A stretch of DNA of 64,000 nucleotides from Pimelobacter simplex (GTDB lineage Bacteria; Actinomycetota; Actinomycetes; Propionibacteriales; Nocardioidaceae): the NCBI RefSeq assembly GCF_900114845.1, contig NZ_FOUK01000003.1, forward strand, positions 62,001 to 126,000. The letters run 5' to 3'. Under the pieces are notes generated by a model. It made no database searches. It saw only the letters and a program-made list of their open reading frames with translations, and was not told where the DNA came from. The position numbers and the translations under genes were made by a program. Numbering within the stretch: position 1 is the stretch's first letter; each line of letters starts with the position of its first letter. Below, piece by piece: positions 26,000-33,749 of the stretch.

Positions 26000-26736
26000 T
26001 GCCGGCGTTCGACGTCGATCGGCTCCACGACCTCCTTGACGCCGTCCCGGTCGGCCGCTGGGTGCGCTACGCCGACCTCGCCAGCGCCGTGGGCACGGCG
26101 GGTCAGGGCCTGGGAAGCCACTTCAAGGCCTGCACGGAGTGCGAGCACGTGTGGCGCGTGCTCCACGGGCAGGGGAGGCTGTCGTCCGACTTCGTGCGGA
26201 ACCACCCAACCGACCGGCGGACCCAGTTGGAGGCGCTGGCCGACGACGGCATCCGGTTCCGGGACGGGCTCGCCGACCCGAGCCAGCAGATCAGTGTCGC
26301 TGAGCTGGTTGCGGTCGCCGATCGGGAACCCGACCCGACGGACCTCCTCAGGATGACCCCGGTCCGCCGCGAGCAGCGGCGGCTCCGGAGACAGCTGCTC
26401 GGCGACGCGACGGACGCGGCGTGCTTCCTGTGCGGTCGGGTCCTGCCCGTCGAGCTCCTCGTCGCCGCGCACATCGTCCCGCGCCACCGGGTGGACGAAG
26501 CGCAGCGACGTGACCCGGAGGCCGTGTTCCCGGCGTGCGTGCTCGGGTGCGACGCCCTCTTCGAGCTCGGCTACATCGGCGTCGACGAGGCCGGCCGGGT
26601 CACCCGGCTCGGTACGGCGCCGAGCGCGGCCGTGGCGGTGGCTGTCGACGCCCTGCACGGCCGTGAGGTCCCTGGCCTCACGCCCGGCCGGGCCCGGAGG
26701 TTCGCCGAGCACCGCACGCCCGACGACACCCACTGA
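25999..26736 (+). CDS. Alkyltransferase-like (ATL/MGMT) domain fused to an HNH nuclease domain
   Basis: 245 residues with two domains. Residues 5-90 look like the DNA-binding winged helix of O6-alkylguanine transferases (VPVGRWVRYADLASAVG, then CEHVWRVLHGQGRLSSDF and RRTQLEALADDGIRF), with the reactive PCHR cysteine motif replaced by VWRV, as in ATL proteins. Residues about 145-205 look like an HNH/ββα-metal nuclease: CFLCGR, AAHIVPRHRV, then CVLGCDALFELGYIGVDEAG, where the last catalytic His is an Asp. It may recognise damaged or modified DNA and cut it. It overlaps trmH by 1 nt. Confidence 0.65.
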   Translation: MPAFDVDRLHDLLDAVPVGRWVRYADLASAVGTAGQGLGSHFKACTECEHVWRVLHGQGRLSSDFVRNHPTDRRTQLEALADDGIRFRDGLADPSQQISVAELVAVADREPDPTDLLRMTPVRREQRRLRRQLLGDATDAACFLCGRVLPVELLVAAHIVPRHRVDEAQRRDPEAVFPACVLGCDALFELGYIGVDEAGRVTRLGTAPSAAVAVAVDALHGREVPGLTPGRARRFAEHRTPDDTH

Positions 26737-26792
26737 CGAGCGATCACCAAAAAAGACACGCTGTCGCACTACCGCACCCCGCCCCGCCCGCC

Positions 26793-26798
26793 TACGCT
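26793..26798 (+). promoter_or_regulatory. -10 box TACGCT for the DapB-like gene
   Basis: TACGCT, six bases (CCCTGC), then ATG at 26805. The preceding 50 bp, with an AAAAAAG run, are unusually A-rich for this genome. Confidence 0.55.
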
Positions 26799-26804
26799 CC
26801 CTGC

Positions 26805-27926
26805 ATGGCGAACGAGAACACGTTCTACTCATCTGTCCCCGTCGTGGTCTGGGGCACCGGCAACATGGGCCGCGCGTCGATCCGCGCGGTCGCTGCCCAC
26901 CCCGGCCTGACCCTGAGCGCGGTCATCGTCAGCGACGAGGCGAAGGCGGGCAAGGACGCGGGCGACCTCGCGGACCTGGGCCGCACCACCGGTGTCCTGG
27001 CGACGACGGACGTCGCGGCGGCCCTCGCGACGCTCGACGGCGGAGGTGCGGTCGCGTACGCCGCGTCGGGCGAGCTGCGCCCGGACGAGGCGGTCGTCGA
27101 CATCACGCGGGCGCTGGCGGGGGGAGCGGTGGTGGTGACGCCGTCGGTCTACGCGCTCTACGACCACCGCAGCGCGCCGGCCGAGATGACCGATCCGCTG
27201 ACCAAGGCGTGCGCCGAGGGTGGGAGCGCGCTGTTCGTCAGCGGGATCGACCCGGGGTGGGGCAACGACCTGCTGCCGGTGCTGGTGAGCGGGCTGGCGT
27301 CCGAGGTGGAGCAGGTGCGGTGCCAGGAGATCTTCGACTACTCGACCTACGACGCCGAGGACTCGGTCCGCTACATCGTCGGGATGGGCCAGCCGATGGA
27401 CTACGAGCCGCCGATGGTGGCGGCCGGGATCCCGTCGATGGTGTGGGGCGGTCAGGTGCGGCTGATCGCGCGGGCGCTCGGGGTCGAGATCGACGAGCTG
27501 CGCGAGACGCTGGAGCGGCGCGAGCTCGACGAGACGGTGACGACGGCGCTGGGGGAGTTCGAGGCGGGGACGCAGGGTGCGCTGCGCTTCGAGGTCCAGG
27601 GCATCGTCGGCGGCGAGCCGAGGATCGTCATCGAGCACGTCACCCGGATCAGTGCCGGGTGCGCGACCGACTGGCCGATGCCGGCCGACGGCGGCGACGG
27701 GGCGCACCGGGTGATCGTCGAGGGGCGGCCGCGGATCGAGATCAACGTCGAGGCGACCGACGAGGGCGGCAACCGCGCCGCCGGCGGCAACGCCACGGCG
27801 GCCAACCGCCTGGTCAACGCCATCCCGTGGCTGCGCACCGCCACCCCCGGCCTGTACGACGGCCTGGACGTCCCGCTGCAGCCGTCCGCCTACCTGCGCG
27901 CCGCCGGCACGACCGGGGAGGCGTGA
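26805..27926 (+). CDS. DapB-like NAD(P)-binding dehydrogenase
   Basis: 373-residue protein with an N-terminal Rossmann fold (VPVVVWGTGNMGRASIRAVAAHP) similar to dihydrodipicolinate reductase and 2,4-diaminopentanoate dehydrogenase. It is too long for true DapB (about 245-270). Typical of this wider family are VTPSVYALYDH, GIDPGWGNDLLPVLVSGL and the terminal NRLVNAIPWLRTATPGLYDG. It probably reduces or oxidises an imine-type or amine substrate, which is unknown. It ends in the region of the AhpD-like gene start, with which it is likely co-transcribed. Confidence 0.72.
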   Translation: MANENTFYSSVPVVVWGTGNMGRASIRAVAAHPGLTLSAVIVSDEAKAGKDAGDLADLGRTTGVLATTDVAAALATLDGGGAVAYAASGELRPDEAVVDITRALAGGAVVVTPSVYALYDHRSAPAEMTDPLTKACAEGGSALFVSGIDPGWGNDLLPVLVSGLASEVEQVRCQEIFDYSTYDAEDSVRYIVGMGQPMDYEPPMVAAGIPSMVWGGQVRLIARALGVEIDELRETLERRELDETVTTALGEFEAGTQGALRFEVQGIVGGEPRIVIEHVTRISAGCATDWPMPADGGDGAHRVIVEGRPRIEINVEATDEGGNRAAGGNATAANRLVNAIPWLRTATPGLYDGLDVPLQPSAYLRAAGTTGEA

Positions 27927-27928
27927 GC

Positions 27929-28420
27929 ATGTTCATCGAGATCCCCGAGGGCAAGGACCCGATCCTCTACGTCTGGGGCGAGCTGGTCCCCGGCATCGGC
28001 CCGGCGGCGTCCGCGTTCGCGATGAGCATCTACGAGCACAGCACGCTGGGGCTGCGCGAGTTCGAGGCGGCGCGGCTGCGGATCGCGCAGATCAACGGCT
28101 GCATCTTCTGCCAGGACTGGCGGACCGAGCGGGACGGCCAGAAGGTCGAGGACACCTTCGACGCCGCCGTCCAGGAGTGGCGCACGACGCCGGACTTCGA
28201 CGAGCGCACCCGCCTGGCCGCCGAGTACGCCGAGCGCTACGCGCTCGACCACCACGGCATCGACGACGGGTTCTGGCAGCGGATGCGCACGCACTACACC
28301 GATCGCGAGATCGCCGAGCTGTCGATGTGCCTGGGCTCGTGGATCGCGTTCGGGCGCCTCAACCGCGTGCTCGGGCTGGACGCCGCGTGCGTCCTGCCGA
28401 GCCACGCGGGCCAGGGCTGA
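27929..28420 (+). CDS. AhpD/carboxymuconolactone decarboxylase family protein
   Basis: 163-residue all-helical CMD/AhpD-type protein. The redox C-x-x-C is INGCIFCQDWR, followed by the expected acidic and histidine residues further on (ERYALDHHGID). I chose the ATG at 27929, 8 nt after GGGGAGG; the GTG at 27923 is too close to that site. Relatives reduce peroxide-defence enzymes or act on protocatechuate derivatives. With the DapB-like gene it may form an oxidation module; this is inference. Confidence 0.82.
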   Translation: MFIEIPEGKDPILYVWGELVPGIGPAASAFAMSIYEHSTLGLREFEAARLRIAQINGCIFCQDWRTERDGQKVEDTFDAAVQEWRTTPDFDERTRLAAEYAERYALDHHGIDDGFWQRMRTHYTDREIAELSMCLGSWIAFGRLNRVLGLDAACVLPSHAGQG

Positions 28421-28424
28421 GCGC

Positions 28425-29342
28425 TCAGGCCGAGCGCAGCAGCGCCGCGAACCGGGCGATCGTCTCGTCGACGGCCGCCTGGCACGCGGGCGACCAGGGG
28501 CCCATGTCGAAGAAGCCGTGGATGAGGCCCGGGTAGGTCTTCTGCTCGACGGGGACGCCGGCCGCGGCGAGGGCGTCGGCGTAGGCCACGCCCTCGTCGC
28601 GCAGCGGGTCGAACTCCGCGGTGACGACGACGGCCGGCGGCTGGCCGGCGAGCGTGCCGTGCAGCGGCGAGATGCGAGGGTCCATCAGGTCGGTGTCGTC
28701 GGTGACGTAGTTGCCGACGAACCACACCATGGTCGGCTCGTCGAGGAAGTAGCCCGTGGCGTTCTCCTTGCGCGAGGCGTAGTCGCCCAGCACGTCGGTC
28801 GCCGGGTAGACGAGCAGCTGGGCGGCGATGCCCGGCACCTGCTGGGCCGCGACCGCGGACAGGTTGCCGCCCGCCGAGTCGCCGGCCACCGCGAGGACGT
28901 CGCTGCCGCCGTAGTCGGCGAGGCGCGCCTGGACGTCGCGCACCGCGGCGATCGCGTCGTCGGCCGCCGCGGGGAAGCGGGCCTCGGGACCCAGCCGGTA
29001 GTCGACCGCGACGACGACCGCGCCGGCACCGGCGCAGATCGACCGCGCCATCGCGGCGTGGGTGTCGAGGTCGCCGACCACCCAGCCGCCGCCGTGGAGC
29101 AGGACGACGGTCGGGAACGGCCCGGTGCCCTCGGGGCGGTAGACCCGCGCGGCGAGCGAACCGGCGCCGCCGGCGACCTGGTCGTCGGTGATCGAGCCCA
29201 CCGGCGCGAGGGTGTCGGGCGCGCGGCCGTCGACCGTCAGGGCGCGGAAGACCGCGCGCGCGTCGGTGGGGGAGAGCGCGGACAGGGGGGTACCGGCTTC
29301 GATGGCCTCGAGGAGGCCGGCCAGGGACGGGTCGACGGGCAT
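28425..29342 (-). CDS. Alpha/beta hydrolase of the hormone-sensitive lipase family
   Basis: 305-residue esterase. The HSL-family oxyanion motif HGGGW (VVLLHGGGWVVGDLDTH) and the nucleophile motif GDSAGG (LAVAGDSAGGNLS) are clear. The acid is likely Asp in TAEFDPLRDEG, and the histidine lies in YPGLIHGFFDMG. Its length of 305 is typical. TAGCGT (29349-29354, minus strand) is 6 nt before the ATG. It converges with the AhpD-like gene 4 nt away. Confidence 0.92.
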   Translation of the reverse strand: MPVDPSLAGLLEAIEAGTPLSALSPTDARAVFRALTVDGRAPDTLAPVGSITDDQVAGGAGSLAARVYRPEGTGPFPTVVLLHGGGWVVGDLDTHAAMARSICAGAGAVVVAVDYRLGPEARFPAAADDAIAAVRDVQARLADYGGSDVLAVAGDSAGGNLSAVAAQQVPGIAAQLLVYPATDVLGDYASRKENATGYFLDEPTMVWFVGNYVTDDTDLMDPRISPLHGTLAGQPPAVVVTAEFDPLRDEGVAYADALAAAGVPVEQKTYPGLIHGFFDMGPWSPACQAAVDETIARFAALLRSA

Positions 29343-29348
29343 GCGCCG

Positions 29349-29354
29349 ACGCTA
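29349..29354 (-). promoter_or_regulatory. -10 box TAGCGT for the HSL-family esterase
   Basis: TAGCGT on the minus strand, 6 nt from the ATG at 29342-29340, in the 26-bp gap after the deformylase gene. Confidence 0.5.
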
Positions 29355-29368
29355 GCCCACGACGGGGC

Positions 29369-29953
29369 TCAGGTGGGCCAGTCCGCGGGGTAGTCGTCGA
29401 CCGCGGCGTCGTGCTGCTTGCGCAGCTTCTTCATGGCCTTGGCCGAGAGCCGGTCGCCGAAGACGGTGCCGACGGTGTGGTCGGTCTCGTGCTGGAGGCA
29501 CTTGGCGAGCAGGCCGTCGCCCTCGAACCGGACCGGGCGGCCGTCGAGCCCGACCCCCTCGACGACGGCGTAGTCGGGGCGGGCGCAGTCGACGAAGGCG
29601 CCCGGGAAGGACAGGCAGCCCTCGGGGCTGTCGTCGAGACGCCGGTCGCGGCCCTCGGGCAGCACGAGGCTCGGGTTGCACACCACGCCGACGACGCGCT
29701 GGTCGCTCGCATCGGGGCAGTCGAAGACGAACATCGCGACGTCCTCGCCGATCTGGCAGGCGGCGAGCCCGACGCCCTCGGCGGCGTACATCGTGGCGAC
29801 CATGTCGGCGGCCAGGGCACGCAGCGCGTCGTCGAAGACGGTGACCCGCTCCTGCGCGCGGTGCATGACCGGCGTTCCCCAGCGGGTCATCGGGCGCACC
29901 GTGCCGCCCCGGGGCAGGGGTCCGTACGGCGCGAGCGGGGTCTGGTCCTCCAT
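29369..29953 (-). CDS. def: Peptide deformylase
   Basis: Metalloenzyme of 194 residues that removes the N-formyl group from nascent proteins. The three deformylase motifs are present: GVGLAACQIG (motif 1, Cys variant), EGCLSFPG (metal Cys) and LQHETDHTVG (HExxD-type metal site). I chose the ATG at 29953 (MEDQTPLAPYGPL); a GTG at 29980 adds nine residues, and neither has a good ribosome site. It lies directly upstream of the esterase on the same strand. Confidence 0.92.
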   Translation of the reverse strand: MEDQTPLAPYGPLPRGGTVRPMTRWGTPVMHRAQERVTVFDDALRALAADMVATMYAAEGVGLAACQIGEDVAMFVFDCPDASDQRVVGVVCNPSLVLPEGRDRRLDDSPEGCLSFPGAFVDCARPDYAVVEGVGLDGRPVRFEGDGLLAKCLQHETDHTVGTVFGDRLSAKAMKKLRKQHDAAVDDYPADWPT

Positions 29954-30013
29954 GGCGGGCATCGTATTGGCGAGGATCACACCGCGCCGATCCGGGCTAC
30001 CTGTAGCGCGGTG

Positions 30014-30032
30014 TGTAACTCACGGTTACAGT
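30014..30032 (+). promoter_or_regulatory. Operator palindrome overlapping the acyl-CoA dehydrogenase promoter
   Basis: Palindrome with arms TGTAAC (30014-30019) and GTTACA (30025-30030) around TCACG, followed by a repeat of GTTAC. A -10 box TACAGT (30027-30032) overlaps the right arm and stands exactly 6 nt before the ATG at 30039. A bound repressor would cover the promoter of the two-gene operon; a TetR or GntR-type fatty-acid regulator is a reasonable guess. Confidence 0.6.
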
Positions 30033-30038
30033 TACCGC

Positions 30039-31403
30039 ATGTCCTTGATCAGCAACCTCAAGCCGGGCGGCAAGCACGGGGTTCCGAGCAACGAGAGCCG
30101 CGATCCCATCGGCTACCTCGTCGCCGGCCTCAACCGGCTCGCCCAGACCGACCTCCTCGACAAGGTCCGCCTCCGCAAGCCGACGGAGCAGGCCGTCTTC
30201 TCCGTCACCCGGACCGGGTTCAAGACGATGACCAACGCCAGCCGGACGTTCGCCAAGGCCGGCCAGAAGGGTCAGCCGGGGACCCGGCCGACGGCCGCCG
30301 CGTCGAGCGGCGTCTTCGACCTCACCCCGGGTGAGGACGAGCAGATGCTCGTCGACGTCGTCACCGAGTTCGCCGACGAGGTCGTCCGCCCGGCCGCCTT
30401 CGAGGCCGACAAGCAGTGCGCCGCGCCCGAGGCGCTGCTCAAGTCCAGCCTCGAGATCGGGCTGCCGATCCTGGGCGTGCCCGAGTCCCTCGGCGGCGTC
30501 TCCGAGGAGCGCTCGGCGATGGCCGGCACGCTCGTCGCCGAGGCGCTCGCCAAGGGCGACATGGGCCTGGCCGTCGCCACGCTCGCTCCCGGCTCGGTCG
30601 CCACCGCCATCGGTCTGTGGGGCACCGATGCGCAGCAGCAGACCTACCTGCCGGCGTTCACCGGCGACGAGGTGCCCGCTGCGGCGCTCGCGCTGAGCGA
30701 GCCCGCGGTCCTGTTCGACGTGCTGAGCCCGTCGACCACGGCACGCAAGTCCGGTGACGGCTACGTGCTCAACGGCACCAAGAGCCTCGTCGCCCGCGGC
30801 GACCACGCCGAGCTCTTCGTGGTGGGCGCCCAGCTCGACGGCAAGCCGGTCCTGTTCCTCGTCGAGTCCTCCACCGAGGGTCTCTCGATCGAGGGCGACC
30901 CGGCGATGGGCGTGCGCGCCGCGTCGCTGACCAAGCTCGTGCTCGACGACGTCAAGGTCCCGGCCGACGCCGTCCTCGGCGAGACCGACGGGTCGACCTA
31001 CACCGAGTGCGTGCGGCTCTCCCGCCTCGCCTGGTGCGCGCTCGCCGTCGGCACCGGCCAGGCCGTGCTCGACTACGTGACCCCCTACGTCAAGGAGCGC
31101 GAGGCGTTCGGCGAGCCGATCGCCAACCGCCAGTCGGTCGCCTTCATGGTGGCCAACATCGCGATCGAGCTGCAGGGCATGCGGCTGCTGACCTACCGCG
31201 CCGCCGCCCGGGCCGCCGCGGGCAAGGACTTCTCGCGCGAGGTCGCACTGGCCCGCAAGGCGTGCACCGACAAGGGCATGCAGATCGGCCTCGACGGCGT
31301 CCAGCTGCTCGGTGGCCACGGCTTCGTCAAGGAGCACCCGGTCGAGCGGTGGTACCGCGACCTGCGTGCCATCGGCATCATGGAAGGAACGGTGCTCGTC
31401 TGA
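30039..31403 (+). CDS. Acyl-CoA dehydrogenase family protein, first of a pair
   Basis: 454 residues. After a 90-residue N-terminal extension rich in Lys and Thr, the ACAD fold appears: DEVVRPAAFEADKQ, YVLNGTKSLVARGDHAELFVVG, and VQLLGGHGFVKEHPVERWYRDLRAIGIMEGTVLV at the very end. The protein stops just after the EGT that carries the catalytic Glu in medium-chain enzymes, so its C-terminus is short. Its stop overlaps the start of a second dehydrogenase, suggesting a heteromeric enzyme as in steroid side-chain FadE pairs (inference). Confidence 0.87.
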   Translation: MSLISNLKPGGKHGVPSNESRDPIGYLVAGLNRLAQTDLLDKVRLRKPTEQAVFSVTRTGFKTMTNASRTFAKAGQKGQPGTRPTAAASSGVFDLTPGEDEQMLVDVVTEFADEVVRPAAFEADKQCAAPEALLKSSLEIGLPILGVPESLGGVSEERSAMAGTLVAEALAKGDMGLAVATLAPGSVATAIGLWGTDAQQQTYLPAFTGDEVPAAALALSEPAVLFDVLSPSTTARKSGDGYVLNGTKSLVARGDHAELFVVGAQLDGKPVLFLVESSTEGLSIEGDPAMGVRAASLTKLVLDDVKVPADAVLGETDGSTYTECVRLSRLAWCALAVGTGQAVLDYVTPYVKEREAFGEPIANRQSVAFMVANIAIELQGMRLLTYRAAARAAAGKDFSREVALARKACTDKGMQIGLDGVQLLGGHGFVKEHPVERWYRDLRAIGIMEGTVLV

Positions 31404-32623
31404 TGGCGATCAACCTCGAAGTCCCGAAGAAGCACCGGGCCCTGGTCGACCAGGCCCACCAGGTCGCGATGAACATGCTGCGACCGATCTCCCGCAAGTA
31501 CGACATCGCCGAGCACGAGTACCCCAAGGAGCTCGACATGCTCGCGGCAATGATCGACGGGCTCTCCGAGTCCGGCGCGAGCGAGGGGGCCGGCGCGACC
31601 GGCGTCCGGCGCGACGCCGACGACGGCGACAAGAAGAACGCGGTCAAGAACGGCGCCAACCTCGCCTCGGTGACCTCGGTCGCCGAGATGTGCTGGGGCG
31701 ACACCGGCCTGCTGCTCTCGATGCCCCGCCAGGGCCTCGGCAACTCGGCGATCGCCTCGGTCGCCAACGACGAGCAGCTCGAGCGGTTCAAGGGCCGCTG
31801 GGCGTCGATGGCGATCACCGAGCCGTCGTTCGGCTCCGACTCGGCCGCGATCTCCACGACCGCCGTCCTCGACGGCGACGAGTACGTCATCAACGGCGAG
31901 AAGATCTTCGTCACCTCGGGCGAGCGCTCCGACTGCATCGTGGTCTGGGCGACCCTCGACAAGTCCCTCGGCCGGGCGGCGATCAAGTCGTTCGTGGTCG
32001 AGAAGGACACGCCCGGCGTCAAGGTCGAGCGGCTCGAGGAGAAGCTCGGCATCCGCGCCTCCGACACGGCGGTGATCACGTTCACCGACGCCCGCGTGCC
32101 CAAGGAGAACCTCCTCGGGTCGCCGGAGATCAACGTCGAGCAGGGCTTCGCCGGCGCGATGGCGACGTTCGACAACACCCGCCCGCTGGTGGCCGCGATG
32201 GCCGTCGGCTGCGCCCGGGCCTCGCTCGACCTGACCCGTGACCTGCTCAAGGAGGCGGGCATCGAGGTCGACTACGACCGCCCGGCCCTGCTGCAGAGCG
32301 CCGCGGCCGCGAAGTTCCTCCAGCTCGAGGCCGACTGGGAGGCGGGGCGCCTGCTCACCCTCCAGGCCGCGTGGATGGCGGACAACCGCAAGCCCAACTC
32401 GCTCGAGGCCTCGATGGCCAAGGCGAAGGCCGGCCGCGTGGGCTCCGACGTCACGCTCTCGTGCGTCGAGCTGTGCGCGTCGATCGGCTACAGCGAGGAG
32501 GAGCTGCTCGAGAAGTGGGCGCGCGACTCCAAGATCCTCGACATCTTCGAGGGCACCCAGCAGATCCAGCAGCTGATCGTGGCGCGCCGCGTGCTCGGGC
32601 TCTCCAGCGCCGAGCTCAAGTGA
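31403..32623 (+). CDS. Acyl-CoA dehydrogenase, second of a pair
   Basis: 406 residues with complete ACAD motifs: SMAITEPSFGSDSAAISTTA, EYVINGEKIFVTSGERSD, and the catalytic Glu in KILDIFEGTQQIQQLIVARRVLG. An unusual acidic/Ala insert with DADDGDKKNAVKNG lies near residue 75. It starts in the stop codon of the upstream dehydrogenase (TGATG), so the two are made together. The acyl substrate is unknown. Confidence 0.92.
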   Translation: MAINLEVPKKHRALVDQAHQVAMNMLRPISRKYDIAEHEYPKELDMLAAMIDGLSESGASEGAGATGVRRDADDGDKKNAVKNGANLASVTSVAEMCWGDTGLLLSMPRQGLGNSAIASVANDEQLERFKGRWASMAITEPSFGSDSAAISTTAVLDGDEYVINGEKIFVTSGERSDCIVVWATLDKSLGRAAIKSFVVEKDTPGVKVERLEEKLGIRASDTAVITFTDARVPKENLLGSPEINVEQGFAGAMATFDNTRPLVAAMAVGCARASLDLTRDLLKEAGIEVDYDRPALLQSAAAAKFLQLEADWEAGRLLTLQAAWMADNRKPNSLEASMAKAKAGRVGSDVTLSCVELCASIGYSEEELLEKWARDSKILDIFEGTQQIQQLIVARRVLGLSSAELK

Positions 32624-32677
32624 GCTGATCCGCGACGACGCGTGACACCTCGGCGATCCCGTGCGAAGAAGGTCGGG

Positions 32678-33187
32678 ATGCAACCAGGAACCGGCGGGTT
32701 CGCCGAGGTGTACGCCGCGCACGTAGCGCCCGTGTGGCGCTACGTGCGCCTGCGCGTGCCCGCGGACAGCGATGCGGAGGACGTCACGAGCCAGGTGTTC
32801 GAGCGGGCGATCCGCGCGTGGCCGGGCTACGATCCCGCCCGCGGGTCGGTCGGCGCCTGGCTGACCGGGATCGCGCGGTACACCGTCGCGGACTGGTGGC
32901 GCCGGGCGGGACGCGAGCTGCCGACCGACCCCGCGGCGCCGAGCCTCGCGGGCGGGACCGCGGACGACGACCCCGAGGGCGAGGTGCTGCGCCGCCTCGG
33001 CGCCGACGAGGTACGCCGCCGGCTCGGTCACCTCACCCCGCGGGAGCGGGAGGCGGTCGCGCTGCGGTTCGGCAGCGAGCTCACGTCGGCCGAGATCGGC
33101 GCCCTCCTCGACGTCACCCCCAGCGCGGCGCGGATGCTCGTGCACCGCGCGGTCGGGCGGCTGCGGGAGGTGCTCGCCGATGAGTGA
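32678..33187 (+). CDS. ECF-type RNA polymerase sigma factor
   Basis: 169-residue sigma-70 family protein with regions 2 and 4 only. Region 2: FAEVYAAHVAPVWRYVRLRVPADSDAEDVTSQVFERAIRAWPGYD and the -10-binding GSVGAWLTGIARYTVADWWRR. Region 4: LTPREREAVALRFGSELTSAEIGALLDVTPSAARMLVHRAVGRLRE. The ATG at 32678 has AAGAAGG 5 nt upstream; a GTG at 32642 is less likely. The next gene overlaps it by 8 nt and is a candidate membrane regulator. Confidence 0.92.
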   Translation: MQPGTGGFAEVYAAHVAPVWRYVRLRVPADSDAEDVTSQVFERAIRAWPGYDPARGSVGAWLTGIARYTVADWWRRAGRELPTDPAAPSLAGGTADDDPEGEVLRRLGADEVRRRLGHLTPREREAVALRFGSELTSAEIGALLDVTPSAARMLVHRAVGRLREVLADE

Positions 33188-33749
33188 GCGCGAGCACGAG
33201 CCCGAGGCACGGACCGAGGCCGGCATCGACGCGGTGCTGGGCGGGCGCGGCGACCCGGCGTCCGACTCCGTGCTGCTCTGGCTGGCCGGGGCGGCGCGGC
33301 CCACCCCGCCGGCCCGGCTGGCCGCGCGGGTCGACCGCGCGGTGACCCGTCACGCCGACCGGCCGCACCGGCTGGTCGCCGTCGCGGCGCTGGCCCTGGC
33401 GGCGGCCTTCGTGGTGCAGGCCGGCGGGAGCCTGATGGCCGGCGACTGGATCGCCCGCCACGTCGATGAGCCGTTCGCGCCGCACGCCCTGCTCGAGGGC
33501 GCGCTGGCGACGATCGCGGCCGCGGTGTGCGCGGCCGCGGCCGCCGTACGCCGTGCCTGGGGCGGGGTGGCGGTCCTGACGTGCACGCCGCTCGCGCTGG
33601 GCCTCGGGCTCCACGGGGTCGGCGAGTTCAGCGAGTTCGCGGCCGGCGCCGCGCTGCACACGGTCGAGGGGGTGCTCGGCCTGCTGCTCCTCGGCGCCTG
33701 GTGGTGGTCGCGACGTGAGGGCCGGGGCCCGGCTCGTCGAGCTCGCTAG
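33180..33749 (+). CDS. Membrane protein coupled to the ECF sigma factor (possible anti-sigma factor)
   Basis: 189 residues: a 60-residue charged cytoplasmic head, then hydrophobic segments at about 63-82, 103-120, 123-142 and 150-170. Overlap with the sigma gene suggests it controls that factor. The head lacks the zinc-binding HxxxCxxC of common ZAS anti-sigma factors, so it would be an atypical one. I recognise no family. The 3' end overlaps galK by 4 nt. Confidence 0.6.
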   Translation: MSEREHEPEARTEAGIDAVLGGRGDPASDSVLLWLAGAARPTPPARLAARVDRAVTRHADRPHRLVAVAALALAAAFVVQAGGSLMAGDWIARHVDEPFAPHALLEGALATIAAAVCAAAAAVRRAWGGVAVLTCTPLALGLGLHGVGEFSEFAAGAALHTVEGVLGLLLLGAWWWSRREGRGPARRAR

